DNA of 64,000 bases from Marinobacterium marinum (GCF_013868415.1 NZ_JACEMT010000038.1:22961-86960); one strand, 5' to 3'; shown: positions 17,491 through 26,815, numbered from the stretch's first letter. The notes: generated by a model from the sequence alone, not told the origin. Made by a program: numbers and translations.

Positions 17491-19949
17491 ATCTGTTGCC
17501 CCGCCTGGCCGGTCGCCAGCTGCTGACCCAGTTACGCACAACCGAATGGCGCGCCCTGCTGCTGGCCAGCTGGGTCGCCATCGCACTCACGACCCTGTTG
17601 TCCGTATTGGGTGATCGACTCGAACAAGGGCTGCTGCGCGACAGTGCCGCCCTGCTCGGTGCCGATCTGGTCTTGAGCAGCAGCCGCCCCCTGACGGCTG
17701 AGCGTCTACAGGGTCTGCCACTGGCATCCATTCAGCACACCTCGGTCATCCAGTTTCCCAGTATGGTGGGGCAAGGCGACGACCTGATGCTGGTCTCGGT
17801 ACGGGCACTGCAGGCTCCCTACCCTCTGCGTGGCGAGCTGGTCACCGAGCCCCCAGGAAACGGGGTACCCGCACCGGGTGAGGTCTGGGTCGAACCCAGA
17901 GTGATGACACAGCTACAGCTGCAATCGGGCGCACAGCTGGACTTCGGCTACCAGCCTCTCAAGGTCACGCGCGAACTGCTGGCCTCCCCCGACCGGGGCT
18001 CAGGCTTTCGCAGTTTCAGCCCGCACATTCTGATCAATGCTGCCGACCTGGAGGCCAGCGGAGTTCTGGCACCCGGAAGCCGGGCCAATTACCGCCTGTT
18101 GTTTGCCGGTCCGCCCGACGCCATTCTCGCCCTCGACAACGCGCTGCGTCCGACACTGGACAGTCATGAGCGCCTGCACGCCCTGAGCACCGATCAGCCC
18201 CTGACCGGCAACGTACTGGGCAACGCACTGAACTACCTCAAGCTCAGCGCCCTGATCGCACTGCTGCTGTCCGCCATGACCATTGCCCTGTCATTGCGCC
18301 GCTTCACCCTCAGCCAGCATACCCGCAGCGCCCTGCTACTCAATCTGGGCCTGAAGCCAGGCCAGCTGATACGTGTCTACCTGTATCAGCTCCTCTTCGC
18401 CTGGGCTCTGACCGCCGCTCTGGGTGTCCTGACCGGCTACCTGCTGGAGCTGGCCGTTTACCAGTGGCTGGCCGAACTGCTGCCACAGGCCCTGCCTTCG
18501 GCACGCGGACTCCTCTGGTTCAGCGGTGCAGGACTGGGGCTGGCACTGCTGGTGTTGCTGGGCCTCCCCCCCATTCTGCAACTGGCCCGGATTCCGGTCG
18601 CCCATCTGCTGCGTGGCGACACACCGCCGCGCGACCGAACCGCCTTGCTGTTGCAGGGCATTTCGCTGCTGTTGCTGGCCGCCACGCTACTCGCATTTCT
18701 GGAGGCACCCTTGGCCGCACTGGGACTGCTACTCTTTTTGCTGCTGGGTGGCGCCCTGTTCGGCTGGCTCGCCCAGACGGGCCTGTCCCTGTTGGCCCAG
18801 CCCCTGGCGCGCAGGCTGCTGCTGGGACGATTGTTACTGATGCGTCTGCGTCAGCAACGCCAGTGGCATCGTCTACAGGCGGCCGTCGTCGTCATGCTGT
18901 TAACCCTGCTCAGTGTCACCTGGGTCAGCCGCGCCGATCTGATGCAGCAGTGGCAGGCACAGTTTCCAGCCGACACCCCCAACTATTTTCTGATCAATAT
19001 CCAGCCCTGGCAAAAGGCTGGAGTCGACAGTTTTTTCGCCGAGCGCCAACTGAACACCGAGCTCTATCCCATGATTCGCGGACGTCTGACCCGACTGAAC
19101 GACGCACCGATCAAGCCGCAACTGACCACCGCTCAACAGAATCACAATACCCTCAGGCGCGAACTCAACCTGAGCTGGCGCGCAGAGCAGCCGGCTCATA
19201 ACCCACTGGTCGCCGGCGACTGGTGGCAATCCGGTGATACCGGCGCCATTTCCATCGAACAGGACATGGCCGACGAACTGGGTCTGAAACTGGGTGACCG
19301 GTTGGGGTTCGATGTCGGCGGTACTCAGGTGGAAGGCGAAATCCGCAATATCCGTTCGGTCGTCTGGACCTCCTTCCGACCCAACTTTTACATCATCTTC
19401 AACCCGGAAGCGCTGCAAAACGCACCCTCGACCTGGATCACCAGCTTTCATCTGGCCCCAGAAGAACGCGCCACCAGCCGTGAATTGCTGGAGCAGTTTC
19501 CGTCCCTGACGCTGATCGACATTGACCAACTGCTGACCCAACTGGCAGGGTGGCTGCAGCACCTGGGCGATAGTTCGGCCCTGATTCTGAGCCTGAGCCT
19601 GATCTGCGGCCTGCTGCTGCTGAGCGTCACCCTGTTGCAGGCGCTGGAGCAACGCCGTTTCGAAAGTGCCCTTTTGCAGACACTGGGCGTCACCGCCAGA
19701 CAGGCACAACAGCTTGATCTGCTTGAATTTTTACTGCTGGGATTCGTCTGCGGACTGCTGGCCAGTGCGGGAGCCGAAGGCATTCTGGCCATGCTGCATC
19801 AATGGCTACTGCAGATGGAACCCCGTCTGCACCTGCAGCTATGGGGCAGCTTGCCGCTGCTGGCCGCACTGATGTTTGTGCTGATCGGCAGCCTGATTCG
19901 CCGCCCGCTGCCACTGTCGCAATGCTACCGCCTGCTGCGCTCGGGCTAA
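17487..19949 (+). CDS. ybbP: FtsX/LolC-like ABC permease YbbP
   Basis: An 820-residue MacB/LolC-type permease: an N-terminal helix (about 25-45), a periplasmic domain, and a first FtsX block near 250-375 with three helices. A pair of helices follows at about 395-440, then a second periplasmic domain (470-680), and three C-terminal helices in the second FtsX block (690-815). The duplicated FtsX layout is the hallmark of YbbP. Overlap with ybbA by 4 nt indicates coupling. There is no clear terminator after it; a new promoter begins within 80 nt. Confidence 0.9.
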   Translation: MNLLPRLAGRQLLTQLRTTEWRALLLASWVAIALTTLLSVLGDRLEQGLLRDSAALLGADLVLSSSRPLTAERLQGLPLASIQHTSVIQFPSMVGQGDDLMLVSVRALQAPYPLRGELVTEPPGNGVPAPGEVWVEPRVMTQLQLQSGAQLDFGYQPLKVTRELLASPDRGSGFRSFSPHILINAADLEASGVLAPGSRANYRLLFAGPPDAILALDNALRPTLDSHERLHALSTDQPLTGNVLGNALNYLKLSALIALLLSAMTIALSLRRFTLSQHTRSALLLNLGLKPGQLIRVYLYQLLFAWALTAALGVLTGYLLELAVYQWLAELLPQALPSARGLLWFSGAGLGLALLVLLGLPPILQLARIPVAHLLRGDTPPRDRTALLLQGISLLLLAATLLAFLEAPLAALGLLLFLLLGGALFGWLAQTGLSLLAQPLARRLLLGRLLLMRLRQQRQWHRLQAAVVVMLLTLLSVTWVSRADLMQQWQAQFPADTPNYFLINIQPWQKAGVDSFFAERQLNTELYPMIRGRLTRLNDAPIKPQLTTAQQNHNTLRRELNLSWRAEQPAHNPLVAGDWWQSGDTGAISIEQDMADELGLKLGDRLGFDVGGTQVEGEIRNIRSVVWTSFRPNFYIIFNPEALQNAPSTWITSFHLAPEERATSRELLEQFPSLTLIDIDQLLTQLAGWLQHLGDSSALILSLSLICGLLLLSVTLLQALEQRRFESALLQTLGVTARQAQQLDLLEFLLLGFVCGLLASAGAEGILAMLHQWLLQMEPRLHLQLWGSLPLLAALMFVLIGSLIRRPLPLSQCYRLLRSG

Positions 19950-20001
19950 GCCCGCGGCGGCATTGTCATTAAACCTTACAAAAACAATGCCAATACCTGG
20001 C

Positions 20002-20030
20002 TATAAAAGCGCCAGCGTATTGGCTATAAT
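20002..20030 (+). promoter_or_regulatory. Probable sigma-70 promoter of the 41-residue membrane protein
   Basis: A perfect TATAAT (20025-20030) stands 51 nt before the start of the small gene. The -35 position at 17-bp spacing reads TATAAA (20002-20007), a weak match. Confidence 0.5.
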
Positions 20031-20080
20031 CGGCTGTCTTGATACTGATCAACAAATAAACAGTTATGTGAGGTTAGACA

Positions 20081-20206
20081 ATGGCACATCATGACGAAAA
20101 CTTCCGTGATCCCGCCGGTTTCGGTTGGTTTTTCATCAACATTTTGGCAATGCTGTGGGTCACCATGCCGGTGAGCATCGCACTGACCAAAATCGTGCAA
20201 TGGTAA
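20081..20206 (+). CDS. Small single-pass membrane protein, 41 residues, function unknown
   Basis: A complete short gene: ATG 20081, stop TAA 20204-20206. Upstream are GTGAGG (20068-20073) as ribosome site and a consensus -10. The product has a charged N-terminus (MAHHDENFRDPAG), a hydrophobic stretch about residues 14-36 rich in Phe, Trp, Ile and Met, and a short KIVQW tail, so it should sit as one helix in the inner membrane. I do not recognise the family. It has its own promoter, good signals and a plausible composition, which argues against chance. It precedes a MerR regulator by 24 nt and may be co-transcribed. It could be an accessory subunit of a membrane complex (pure inference). Confidence 0.68.
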   Translation: MAHHDENFRDPAGFGWFFINILAMLWVTMPVSIALTKIVQW

Positions 20207-20230
20207 GCCTCTACCATTAAGGTGGCAGCA

Positions 20231-20674
20231 ATGGGCACTCTCAAGATTGGTGAACTTGCCCGCCACTCGGGCCTCAGCGTCGAGACACTACGCTACTACG
20301 AACGCCGGGGCCTGATCCCTCCGCCCGACCGCCTGCCTTCCGGCTACCGCGTTTTCCCCCACAGCACATTGAAACGTCTGGCCTTTATCAAGCGCTGCAA
20401 AAGTCTGGGCTTTACGCTGGACGAGACGCTGGAACTGATGCAACTGCAGCTCCACCCGGAACAGGAATCCGTTGCGGTCAAACAGCGGGTGGATGAGCGC
20501 ATCAACGAGATCGAACAGAGAATCAACGACCTGCAGCGTATTCAGCAGGCCCTGAGGGGACTGTCGGCACTCTGTGATGGCAAGGGCGCTACTGCCGACT
20601 GCCCAATCCTCGCCTTTCTTGAACGGGAAGAGCCTGCCGACACATCCGCCGCGACTCCCCCGGAACCGCTCTAG
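20231..20674 (+). CDS. MerR-family regulator, CueR-like (monovalent metal type)
   Basis: A 147-residue MerR protein: the winged helix-turn-helix at 4-70 (KIGELARHSGLSVETLRYYERRGL), a dimerisation coil (80-110) and a metal loop with Cys115 and Cys124 (CDGKGATADC). The residue that separates monovalent from divalent metal sensors aligns as Ser80, the CueR state, not the Cys of ZntR. This favours Cu/Ag/Au sensing, but the loop is one residue longer than that of CueR. No metal exporter gene lies next to it. Start ATG 20231 is chosen because AAGGTGG (20219-20225) lies before it. The gene ends 3 nt from the convergent rpiA with no visible terminator. Confidence 0.78.
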   Translation: MGTLKIGELARHSGLSVETLRYYERRGLIPPPDRLPSGYRVFPHSTLKRLAFIKRCKSLGFTLDETLELMQLQLHPEQESVAVKQRVDERINEIEQRINDLQRIQQALRGLSALCDGKGATADCPILAFLEREEPADTSAATPPEPL

Positions 20675-20677
20675 ACC

Positions 20678-21352
20678 TCAGGCCGAACGGATGGTTTGTA
20701 CCCCTTCCTGCGTACCCATCAGAATAATATCCGCACCACGACGGGCAAACAGACCATTGGTGACAACTCCGACGATGTTGTTGATCTGCACTTCCAGTGC
20801 CTTGGGATCAAGAATGTCCAGATCATGCAGGTCCAGAATCACGTTGCCGTTATCGGTGACCACCCCGTCACGGTACACCGGCTGGCCACCCAGCGCTGCC
20901 AGCTGACGACCTACATGTGAACGCGCCATCGGGATCACCTCCACCGGCAGCGGGAAGGTGCCCAGCAGGTCCACCTGTTTGGACTGATCAACGATGCAAA
21001 CAAACTCTCTGGCAACCGCAGCCACGATCTTTTCACGGGTCAACGCACCGCCGCCGCCCTTGATCAGGTTCAGATGACGATCAAATTCATCGGCCCCGTC
21101 AATATAGAACTCCATCTCGCTGACCGCATTCAGGTCGAAGACTTCAATACCATGTCCGCGCAGACGCTCGGCCGTGGCATCCGAACTGGCCACCGCCCCG
21201 GCAAAATCGTTCTTGATCGTCGCCAGCGCATCGATAAAACAGTTCGCGGTCGAGCCGGTTCCCACGCCGATGATGCTGTCATCTTTCAGGCGCCCCTTGA
21301 TATGGTCGACGGCTGCCTGCGCGACCGCCTGTTTCATCTCGTCTTGTGTCAT
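20678..21352 (-). CDS. rpiA: Ribose-5-phosphate isomerase A
   Basis: A 224-residue RpiA interconverting ribose-5-P and ribulose-5-P in the pentose phosphate pathway. Family motifs: [12 protein letters not shown] (phosphate loop), [35 protein letters not shown] (split by loops) with the catalytic Asp/Lys, and the C-terminal [11 protein letters not shown] place the start at ATG 21352 (MTQDEMK, as in E. coli); ATG 21364 is four residues longer. It is divergent from ilvA, the same neighbour as in many gammaproteobacteria. Confidence 0.95.
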   Translation of the reverse strand: MTQDEMKQAVAQAAVDHIKGRLKDDSIIGVGTGSTANCFIDALATIKNDFAGAVASSDATAERLRGHGIEVFDLNAVSEMEFYIDGADEFDRHLNLIKGGGGALTREKIVAAVAREFVCIVDQSKQVDLLGTFPLPVEVIPMARSHVGRQLAALGGQPVYRDGVVTDNGNVILDLHDLDILDPKALEVQINNIVGVVTNGLFARRGADIILMGTQEGVQTIRSA

Positions 21353-21509
21353 GGTTGTATCCATTGCTGATTCAAACTGAACATCAATTATACGCAACCC
21401 GCCGTTGCCCTTGTAGACGCTGAACGGTAGAGCCGATACCATTTGGCCATACTTTGCTCACCTGGGCCCTGCTCAAAGCACGCCCTACCGGGATACAGAT
21501 ACCTGCCTT

Positions 21510-23027
21510 ATGCCACATCGATATATCAAGAAAATACTCGAAGCGCGGGTCTATGACGCCGCCATCGAAACGCCACTGGACGAAGCCCGTGGCCTGTCCG
21601 AACGCCTGGGCAACCGGGTCCTGCTCAAGCGCGAAGATGAACAGCCCGTTTATTCATTCAAGCTGCGCGGTGCCTACAACCGAATGGCGCAACTGACCGA
21701 CGAGGAAAAGGCCCGCGGTGTGATTACCGCCTCGGCCGGCAACCATGCTCAAGGGGTCGCGATGGCCGCACGCCTGCTGGGCGTGAAATCCACAATCGTG
21801 ATGCCCAAAACCACTCCCGATGTAAAGGTCAACAACGTCAAACGCCTGGGCGGCAAGGCCGTGCTGATCGGCGATGCTTTCGATGATGCCCGCAGGCACT
21901 CCGAAAAGCTGATGGACGAAAAAGGGCTGGTCTACATCCACCCCTATGACGACCCGGATGTTATTGCCGGACAGGGTACCATTGCCATGGAGATCCTGCG
22001 GCAGGAAAGCGGCCCCATTGATGCCATTTTTGTTCCGGTCGGCGGCGGCGGTCTGATCGCCGGTGTGGCCGCTTACGTCAAATACCTGCGCCCGGAAACG
22101 CGCATTATTGCTGTTGAGTCCGCCGAATCGGCCTGCCTGGCTCTGGCGATGGAAAAGGGCCACCGGGCCGTGCTGGATCAAGTCGGTATCTTTGCCGACG
22201 GCGTTGCCGTGGCTCAGATCGGCGAGAATACCTGGGAGATCTGCAAGGACCATGTCGACGAGGTGATCACGGTCTCAACTGACGAGATCTGTGCCGCCAT
22301 CAAGGATATTTTCGATGATACCCGCTCAGTAACCGAACCCGCTGGCGCACTGGCGGTGGCCGGTCTGAAGAAATACGTGGCTCGCGAGGGCGCACGCGAC
22401 GAGACGCTGATCGCCATCGATTCCGGTGCCAACGTCAACTTCGACCGTCTGCGTCATATTGCCGAACGCTCCGAGCTGGGCGAACAGCGCGAAGCCATCA
22501 TTGCCGCCCGCATCCCGGAACGCCCCGGCAGCTTCAAGACCTTCTGCAAGGTCCTGGGCAAACGCAACATTACCGAATTCAATTACCGTTACAGCCATGA
22601 CGAACAGGCGATCGTCTTTGCCGGCGTTCAGATTCGTCCCAACAACGACGGTCGTGAGGAACTGCTCGCCGAGCTGCACGAGCACCTGGATGCCGTCGTT
22701 GACTTGACCGATGACGAAACCGCCAAGCTCCATGTGCGCTACATGGTCGGGGGACATGCACCGGCCAGCCTGGATAACGAAGTGGTCTACCGTTTTGAAT
22801 TCCCTGAACGTCCAGGCGCCCTGATGAAGTTCCTCAGCAAGCTGGGCGGACGCTGGAACATTTCCATGTTCCATTACCGTAACCATGGCGCAGCCTATGG
22901 CCGTGTTCTGGTCGGCATGCAGGTCCCGCCGGCCGAACGGGATCAGGTGATCCGCTTCCTGGACGAGATCGGCTACACTTTCTACGATGAAACCGATAAC
23001 CCGGCATACAAGCTGTTCCTCGGTTAA
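21510..23027 (+). CDS. ilvA: Threonine ammonia-lyase, biosynthetic
   Basis: A 505-residue PLP enzyme converting threonine to 2-oxobutyrate, the first step to isoleucine. The PLP lysine is Lys51 in VYSFKLRGAYNRM; the phosphate-binding glycines are VGGGGLIAG. Two C-terminal ACT-like regulatory domains (about 330-410 and 425-500) carry the isoleucine/valine allosteric sites, so this is the anabolic IlvA and not TdcB. It overlaps the convergent membrane-protein gene by 4 nt at its stop codon. Confidence 0.95.
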   Translation: MPHRYIKKILEARVYDAAIETPLDEARGLSERLGNRVLLKREDEQPVYSFKLRGAYNRMAQLTDEEKARGVITASAGNHAQGVAMAARLLGVKSTIVMPKTTPDVKVNNVKRLGGKAVLIGDAFDDARRHSEKLMDEKGLVYIHPYDDPDVIAGQGTIAMEILRQESGPIDAIFVPVGGGGLIAGVAAYVKYLRPETRIIAVESAESACLALAMEKGHRAVLDQVGIFADGVAVAQIGENTWEICKDHVDEVITVSTDEICAAIKDIFDDTRSVTEPAGALAVAGLKKYVAREGARDETLIAIDSGANVNFDRLRHIAERSELGEQREAIIAARIPERPGSFKTFCKVLGKRNITEFNYRYSHDEQAIVFAGVQIRPNNDGREELLAELHEHLDAVVDLTDDETAKLHVRYMVGGHAPASLDNEVVYRFEFPERPGALMKFLSKLGGRWNISMFHYRNHGAAYGRVLVGMQVPPAERDQVIRFLDEIGYTFYDETDNPAYKLFLG

Positions 23028-23572
23028 ACCGGTCCTGCCCTCTCTGCTCCGGCAGAGGGGGTAGCCTGTTGGCATGGCGTTTCCGGCGAGTAAGCAAAAT
23101 CGGCACGGGTAAAGGCCTGCCAGGTAAACAGAGCCAGAGACACCAGCCCCCAGCTCAACCCCAGCACGACCCCCGCATCGACAATGCCCCGCCAGGGTTG
23201 CTCCAGCAGCCGTACCAGCAGTATCAGCCCGACGATTCCGCCCGTCAGACAATAGGTTACGATCCGACGCCGCTTCTCGGCATGAAAGAACCCCATGCAG
23301 AAGACCGGGGCCAGTAACGCACGCAACGGAGTGACATTATGCCGAAGGTAACGAATACGAGCGGCGACACGGGGCGAGAAGTTCTGTTGAAAGCCTCGAT
23401 ATCCTTCCGCAAATCCCATGAATACCAGGCACACACACAGCGCCAGCCAGTGATGCCAGCCAAAGGTATCCAGCGGCATCTCCAGTGCCACGCCGCTCAG
23501 ACGATAGATGGCACTGGAAAACAGCAGGCAAATGCCGATAAAGCCCCAGACTGCTGCAAATACTCCGAGCAT
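23024..23572 (-). CDS. Conserved membrane protein of unknown function
   Basis: A 182-residue protein with about five hydrophobic segments: residues 5-25, 42-60, 82-97, 105-122 and 135-152. A conserved-looking EGYRGFQQNFSPRVAARIRYL loop lies between the second and third helix. I do not recognise a characterised family, though similar proteins seem common in marine gammaproteobacteria. Its stop codon overlaps the ilvA stop region on the opposite strand. Start ATG at 23572. Monocistronic; the dctPQM terminator lies upstream. Confidence 0.65.
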   Translation of the reverse strand: MLGVFAAVWGFIGICLLFSSAIYRLSGVALEMPLDTFGWHHWLALCVCLVFMGFAEGYRGFQQNFSPRVAARIRYLRHNVTPLRALLAPVFCMGFFHAEKRRRIVTYCLTGGIVGLILLVRLLEQPWRGIVDAGVVLGLSWGLVSLALFTWQAFTRADFAYSPETPCQQATPSAGAERAGPV

Positions 23573-23631
23573 GTCGACTCTCCGTCGGGTTAAACGAAAG
23601 GGTCGACATTATAGCGCCAACCGCGGCGCAT

Positions 23632-23660
23632 AAAAAAACCGCCGCCCCGAGGCAGCGGTT
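23632..23660 (-). terminator. Intrinsic terminator of the dctPQM operon
   Basis: On the minus strand a 10-bp stem AACCGCTGCC/GGCGGCGGTT (one T-G wobble) has a 4-nt loop and seven T (A 23632-23638 on plus). It lies 27 nt past the dctM stop. Confidence 0.9.
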
Positions 23661-23687
23661 ATGCCACTGTGTTGGCACCTGATTCTG

Positions 23688-25085
23688 TCAGTAGCCCTTC
23701 ATTTCATCGATCAGTTCCGGCAGGAACAGAGAGATCTGCGGCACATAGGTAATCAGCATCAGGAAAAACAGCAGCAGTCCCAGCCAGGGCAGGCAGGCCT
23801 TGATGACCCACACCATGTTGCGCCCGGTGATACCGGCGGTCACGAACAGGTTCAGGCCAACGGGCGGCGTCAGCATGCCGATCTCCATGTTCACCACCAT
23901 GATAATGCCCAGATGGATGGGATCGATCCCCAGCTGTACCGCAATCGGGAACAGGATAGGCGCCATGATCAGCAAAATGGCTGACGGCTCCATGAAATTG
24001 CCGGCCAGCAACAGCAGGATATTGACCACTATCAGGAATCCCCAGGCCGGCAGCCCCCACTCGATAATCACTTCGGCAATCTGATGCGGGATGCGTTCGG
24101 TCGTCAGCACATGGGCGAACAGCATGGCATTGGCAATGATGAACAGCAGCATCATCGATACCTTGGACGCATCCACAAAAACCTTGCGCACTTCCGGGTG
24201 CGAGAATGAACGCGGCAACGCCAGCAGCATCTGCACGCCATTACGCAACACTGCGCCGGCCATCGGCTCATCCGCCTTGCGCCAGGCCACACCTTGCATC
24301 GGACCGATATCACGATAGCCCATCACCGCAATCACATAAGCGTAGACCGCCGCGACCGCCGCCGCCTCGGTTGGCGAAGCAATACCGCCATAAATGGACC
24401 CCAGCACGATCACGATCAACATCAGCCCACCCATGGCAATCCCCCCGGAACGGAGCAACTGGCCAAAACCGGGGAAGGGCTGCGACGGCAGCTTTTTGAT
24501 CCGTGCCGCAATATAGATGGCAACCATCAGCAACAGCCCCATCATCAAACCGGGAACAAAGCCGGCCATGAACATGCGCGATGCTGATACCTCGGTCGCT
24601 GCAGCATAGACCAGCATCACGATCGACGGCGGAATCAGAATGCCGAGCGTACCCGCATTGGCAATCACACCGGCGGCAAAGGATTCCGGATAGCCCGAGC
24701 GCACCATGCCGGCAATCACGATGGTGCCGATGGCCGCAACAGTGGCAGGCGAAGAGCCGGAAACCGCGGCAAACAGCATACAGGCCATGACCGATGCCAT
24801 CGCCAGTCCCCCGCGCACATGGCCGATGGCGTCAATGGCAAAATTGATCAGCCGCTTGGCAACCCCACCGGTCGACAGGAACGCCGATGACAGAATGAAG
24901 AACGGGATTGCCAGCAGCGTGTAATGTTCGGATGTGGCCTCGAACAGCTTCAGCGCCACCGACGCCAGTGAATCATTGGAAAACAGCAGAATCGTCACCA
25001 TGCTGGACAGGCCCAGCGCAACGGCGATCGGCATCCCCATCAGCATGCAGCCGAAGAGAAGAATAAACAGTACGGCGATGGTCAT
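23688..25085 (-). CDS. dctM: TRAP transporter large permease DctM (system 1)
   Basis: A 465-residue ion-transporter-superfamily permease with 12-13 membrane segments. It carries TRAP-M signatures: GMPIAVALGLS, the GGLAMASVMACMLFAAVSGSS block (two parts), GILIPPSIVMLVYA and the C-terminal TPPVGLNLFV. It imports a dicarboxylate-type substrate with Na+ together with DctQ and DctP. It is about 40 residues longer than a typical DctM (about 427); the extra hydrophilic stretch is at residues 257-300 (DIGPMQGVAWRKADEP...), between helices. The start overlaps the dctQ stop by 4 nt. Confidence 0.93.
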   Translation of the reverse strand: MTIAVLFILLFGCMLMGMPIAVALGLSSMVTILLFSNDSLASVALKLFEATSEHYTLLAIPFFILSSAFLSTGGVAKRLINFAIDAIGHVRGGLAMASVMACMLFAAVSGSSPATVAAIGTIVIAGMVRSGYPESFAAGVIANAGTLGILIPPSIVMLVYAAATEVSASRMFMAGFVPGLMMGLLLMVAIYIAARIKKLPSQPFPGFGQLLRSGGIAMGGLMLIVIVLGSIYGGIASPTEAAAVAAVYAYVIAVMGYRDIGPMQGVAWRKADEPMAGAVLRNGVQMLLALPRSFSHPEVRKVFVDASKVSMMLLFIIANAMLFAHVLTTERIPHQIAEVIIEWGLPAWGFLIVVNILLLLAGNFMEPSAILLIMAPILFPIAVQLGIDPIHLGIIMVVNMEIGMLTPPVGLNLFVTAGITGRNMVWVIKACLPWLGLLLFFLMLITYVPQISLFLPELIDEMKGY

Positions 25086-25636
25086 TTGCTTTCCTCCCCG
25101 TTGGCCTTTTTCAGCTCACGGGCAATTTCCATGCTCTCTTCAGCCTCGTCGGAAAAATGAAACCCTTCCGCCTCCCCCCTGAGCACCTTCCAGCCCAGTT
25201 GTAAAAAGCGGATCAGCAACAGTCCAAAGCCGATCACCAGAATACTCATGACCGTCCACTTGGGAATGGGCACATCTTCCAGTTCAATACCGATCATTTT
25301 CATCTTCGCCAGGTACACCCAGGAGCCGTAAATGAACAGACCACAGTAGAATAGGCACAACAGGATCGCCAGCAACGTCACGCCACGCTGCAGGCCGGAC
25401 GGCAACTGTTTAACAAAGACATCGACGCCGATATGAGCACCGACCTTGACGCCATAGGAAGCACCAAACAGAACAAACCAGGACGACAGCAGCAGCGTCA
25501 CCTCTTGCGCCCAGTGAATTCCGGCGTTAAAGCCGAAACGGGCAATCACTTCGACGAACACCAACAGCGTCATTGCCAGCAGCAACAAGGACAGTATCGC
25601 CTCTTCGACATGAGTGATCAGATTACGTACAGACAT
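25082..25636 (-). CDS. dctQ: TRAP transporter small permease DctQ (system 1)
   Basis: A 184-residue four-helix small permease. Features: VEEAILSLLLLAMTLLVFVEV (first helix in two parts), FNAGIHWAQEVTLLLSSWFVLFGASYGV, the GAHIGVDVFVK loop typical of DctQ, and two C-terminal helices. The long hydrophilic tail (about 145-184) is larger than usual. Start ATG 25636 follows the family; an open frame to 25699 would add a Gly/Pro-rich stretch that is really the intergenic hairpin. The coding end overlaps dctM by 4 nt. Confidence 0.92.
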   Translation of the reverse strand: MSVRNLITHVEEAILSLLLLAMTLLVFVEVIARFGFNAGIHWAQEVTLLLSSWFVLFGASYGVKVGAHIGVDVFVKQLPSGLQRGVTLLAILLCLFYCGLFIYGSWVYLAKMKMIGIELEDVPIPKWTVMSILVIGFGLLLIRFLQLGWKVLRGEAEGFHFSDEAEESMEIARELKKANGEESK

Positions 25637-25654
25637 AGCATTTCCCCAATCTCC

Positions 25655-25705
25655 GGCCGGTCCGCCACCGGGCGTCCGGCCGCAGGGGGAGCCCAGCACT
25701 CCCCC
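25655..25705 (-). other. Intercistronic GC-rich hairpins between dctP and dctQ (system 1)
   Basis: Two inverted repeats fill the 95-nt gap: GGCCGG (25655-25660) with CCGGCC (25676-25681), and GGGGGAG (25685-25691) with CTCCCCC (25699-25705). There is no T-run, so they are more likely mRNA-stabilising or partly attenuating than full terminators. They would raise binding protein over permease. Confidence 0.55.
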
Positions 25706-25731
25706 CCCGATGGATCACGAGCGGAACAGGA

Positions 25732-26715
25732 TCAGTTGTTGGACTGCAGTGCGGCGTCAATCAACTCAGCACCGATTTCATCCTCAAACCGTTTCCAGAC
25801 CGGTCGCATCGCATCCACCCACTGTTGACGTTCATCTGCCGTGATGGCAATCACTTCGGAACGACCGGAGTCGATAATCGCCTGTCGATCCCGGGCAGCC
25901 TGCTGATCGGAAATCGCATTACCGTAGGCAATGGATTCATCCAGCGCCTTCTGCAGTTCGGCACGCACCTCATCATCCAGCCCGTTCCAGAACTCGGCCG
26001 ATGTCACCACCAGATAGTCCAGAACACCGTGATTGGTTTCAGTGATATACGGCTGGACCTCGTGAAACTTCTTCGAATAGATGTTGGACCAGGGGTTTTC
26101 GGCACCGTCAATTGCCTTGGTCTGCAACAGGGTAAAAACTTCGGAGAACGGTTTTTTGAGCGGCACCGCATCCAGCTCTTCAAACTGCGCCTGCAATACA
26201 TCGGAGGTCATGATGCGAAATTTCTTGCCCGCTGCATCCGCCGGTACCCGCAGTGGATCGTTGGCCGACAGCTGCTTCATGCCGTTATGCAAATAGCCCA
26301 GCCCGACCAGGCCGCGCTTGCGCAAAGAATTCAGCAGTTCCTGCCCCTGAGCGCTCTGCTGGAAACGGTCAACTGCCGCCATATCCTCGAACAGGAAAGG
26401 CAAGTCAAAGATCTGCAGCGACGTAGTGTACTTCTGGAATTTGGACAGGGACGGCGCAGCCATCTGCACGTCACCCAGCAGCATCGCCTCCAGCACCTTG
26501 TTGTCACCGAACAGCTGGGAGTTCGGGAATACCTTCACTTCCACCTTGTCTCCCAGACGCTCGGCCACCAGGTCCCGGAATTTCAGCGCCATCTGTCCCT
26601 TGGGAGTATTCTCGGCCACGACATGGGAAAACTTCAGTTCGATCGGGGCTGCCATGGCAAATTGAGCCCCGAATGTCAGCGCCATGGAGGTAATAGCGGC
26701 AGTCAGTAAACGCAT
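25732..26715 (-). CDS. dctP: TRAP substrate-binding protein DctP (system 1)
   Basis: A 327-residue periplasmic solute-binding protein of the DctP family. The Sec signal peptide (1-22, AQFAMA|APIELK) precedes core motifs LKFSHVVAENTPKG and QLFGDNKVLEAML. The arginine-containing carboxylate site lies in KKFRIMTSDVLQAQFEE, and the dimer/ligand segment in DGAENPWSNIYS. It resembles the C4-dicarboxylate DctP of Pseudomonas and Rhodobacter; exact substrate not proven. The start ATG 26715 has GGAGA 9 nt upstream. Transcription is probably from the sigma-54 promoter at 26816-26830, controlled by DctBD encoded 2 kb away. Confidence 0.93.
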   Translation of the reverse strand: MRLLTAAITSMALTFGAQFAMAAPIELKFSHVVAENTPKGQMALKFRDLVAERLGDKVEVKVFPNSQLFGDNKVLEAMLLGDVQMAAPSLSKFQKYTTSLQIFDLPFLFEDMAAVDRFQQSAQGQELLNSLRKRGLVGLGYLHNGMKQLSANDPLRVPADAAGKKFRIMTSDVLQAQFEELDAVPLKKPFSEVFTLLQTKAIDGAENPWSNIYSKKFHEVQPYITETNHGVLDYLVVTSAEFWNGLDDEVRAELQKALDESIAYGNAISDQQAARDRQAIIDSGRSEVIAITADERQQWVDAMRPVWKRFEDEIGAELIDAALQSNN

Positions 26716-26815
26716 AGGAATTTCTCCAAGTGTTGATAATGTTGTTTGCATCTCGGGTCTGCTACCCCTCTGATATTGGGGATGGGGGTAGTCAGCCCGG
26801 CACATGGCGATATAA

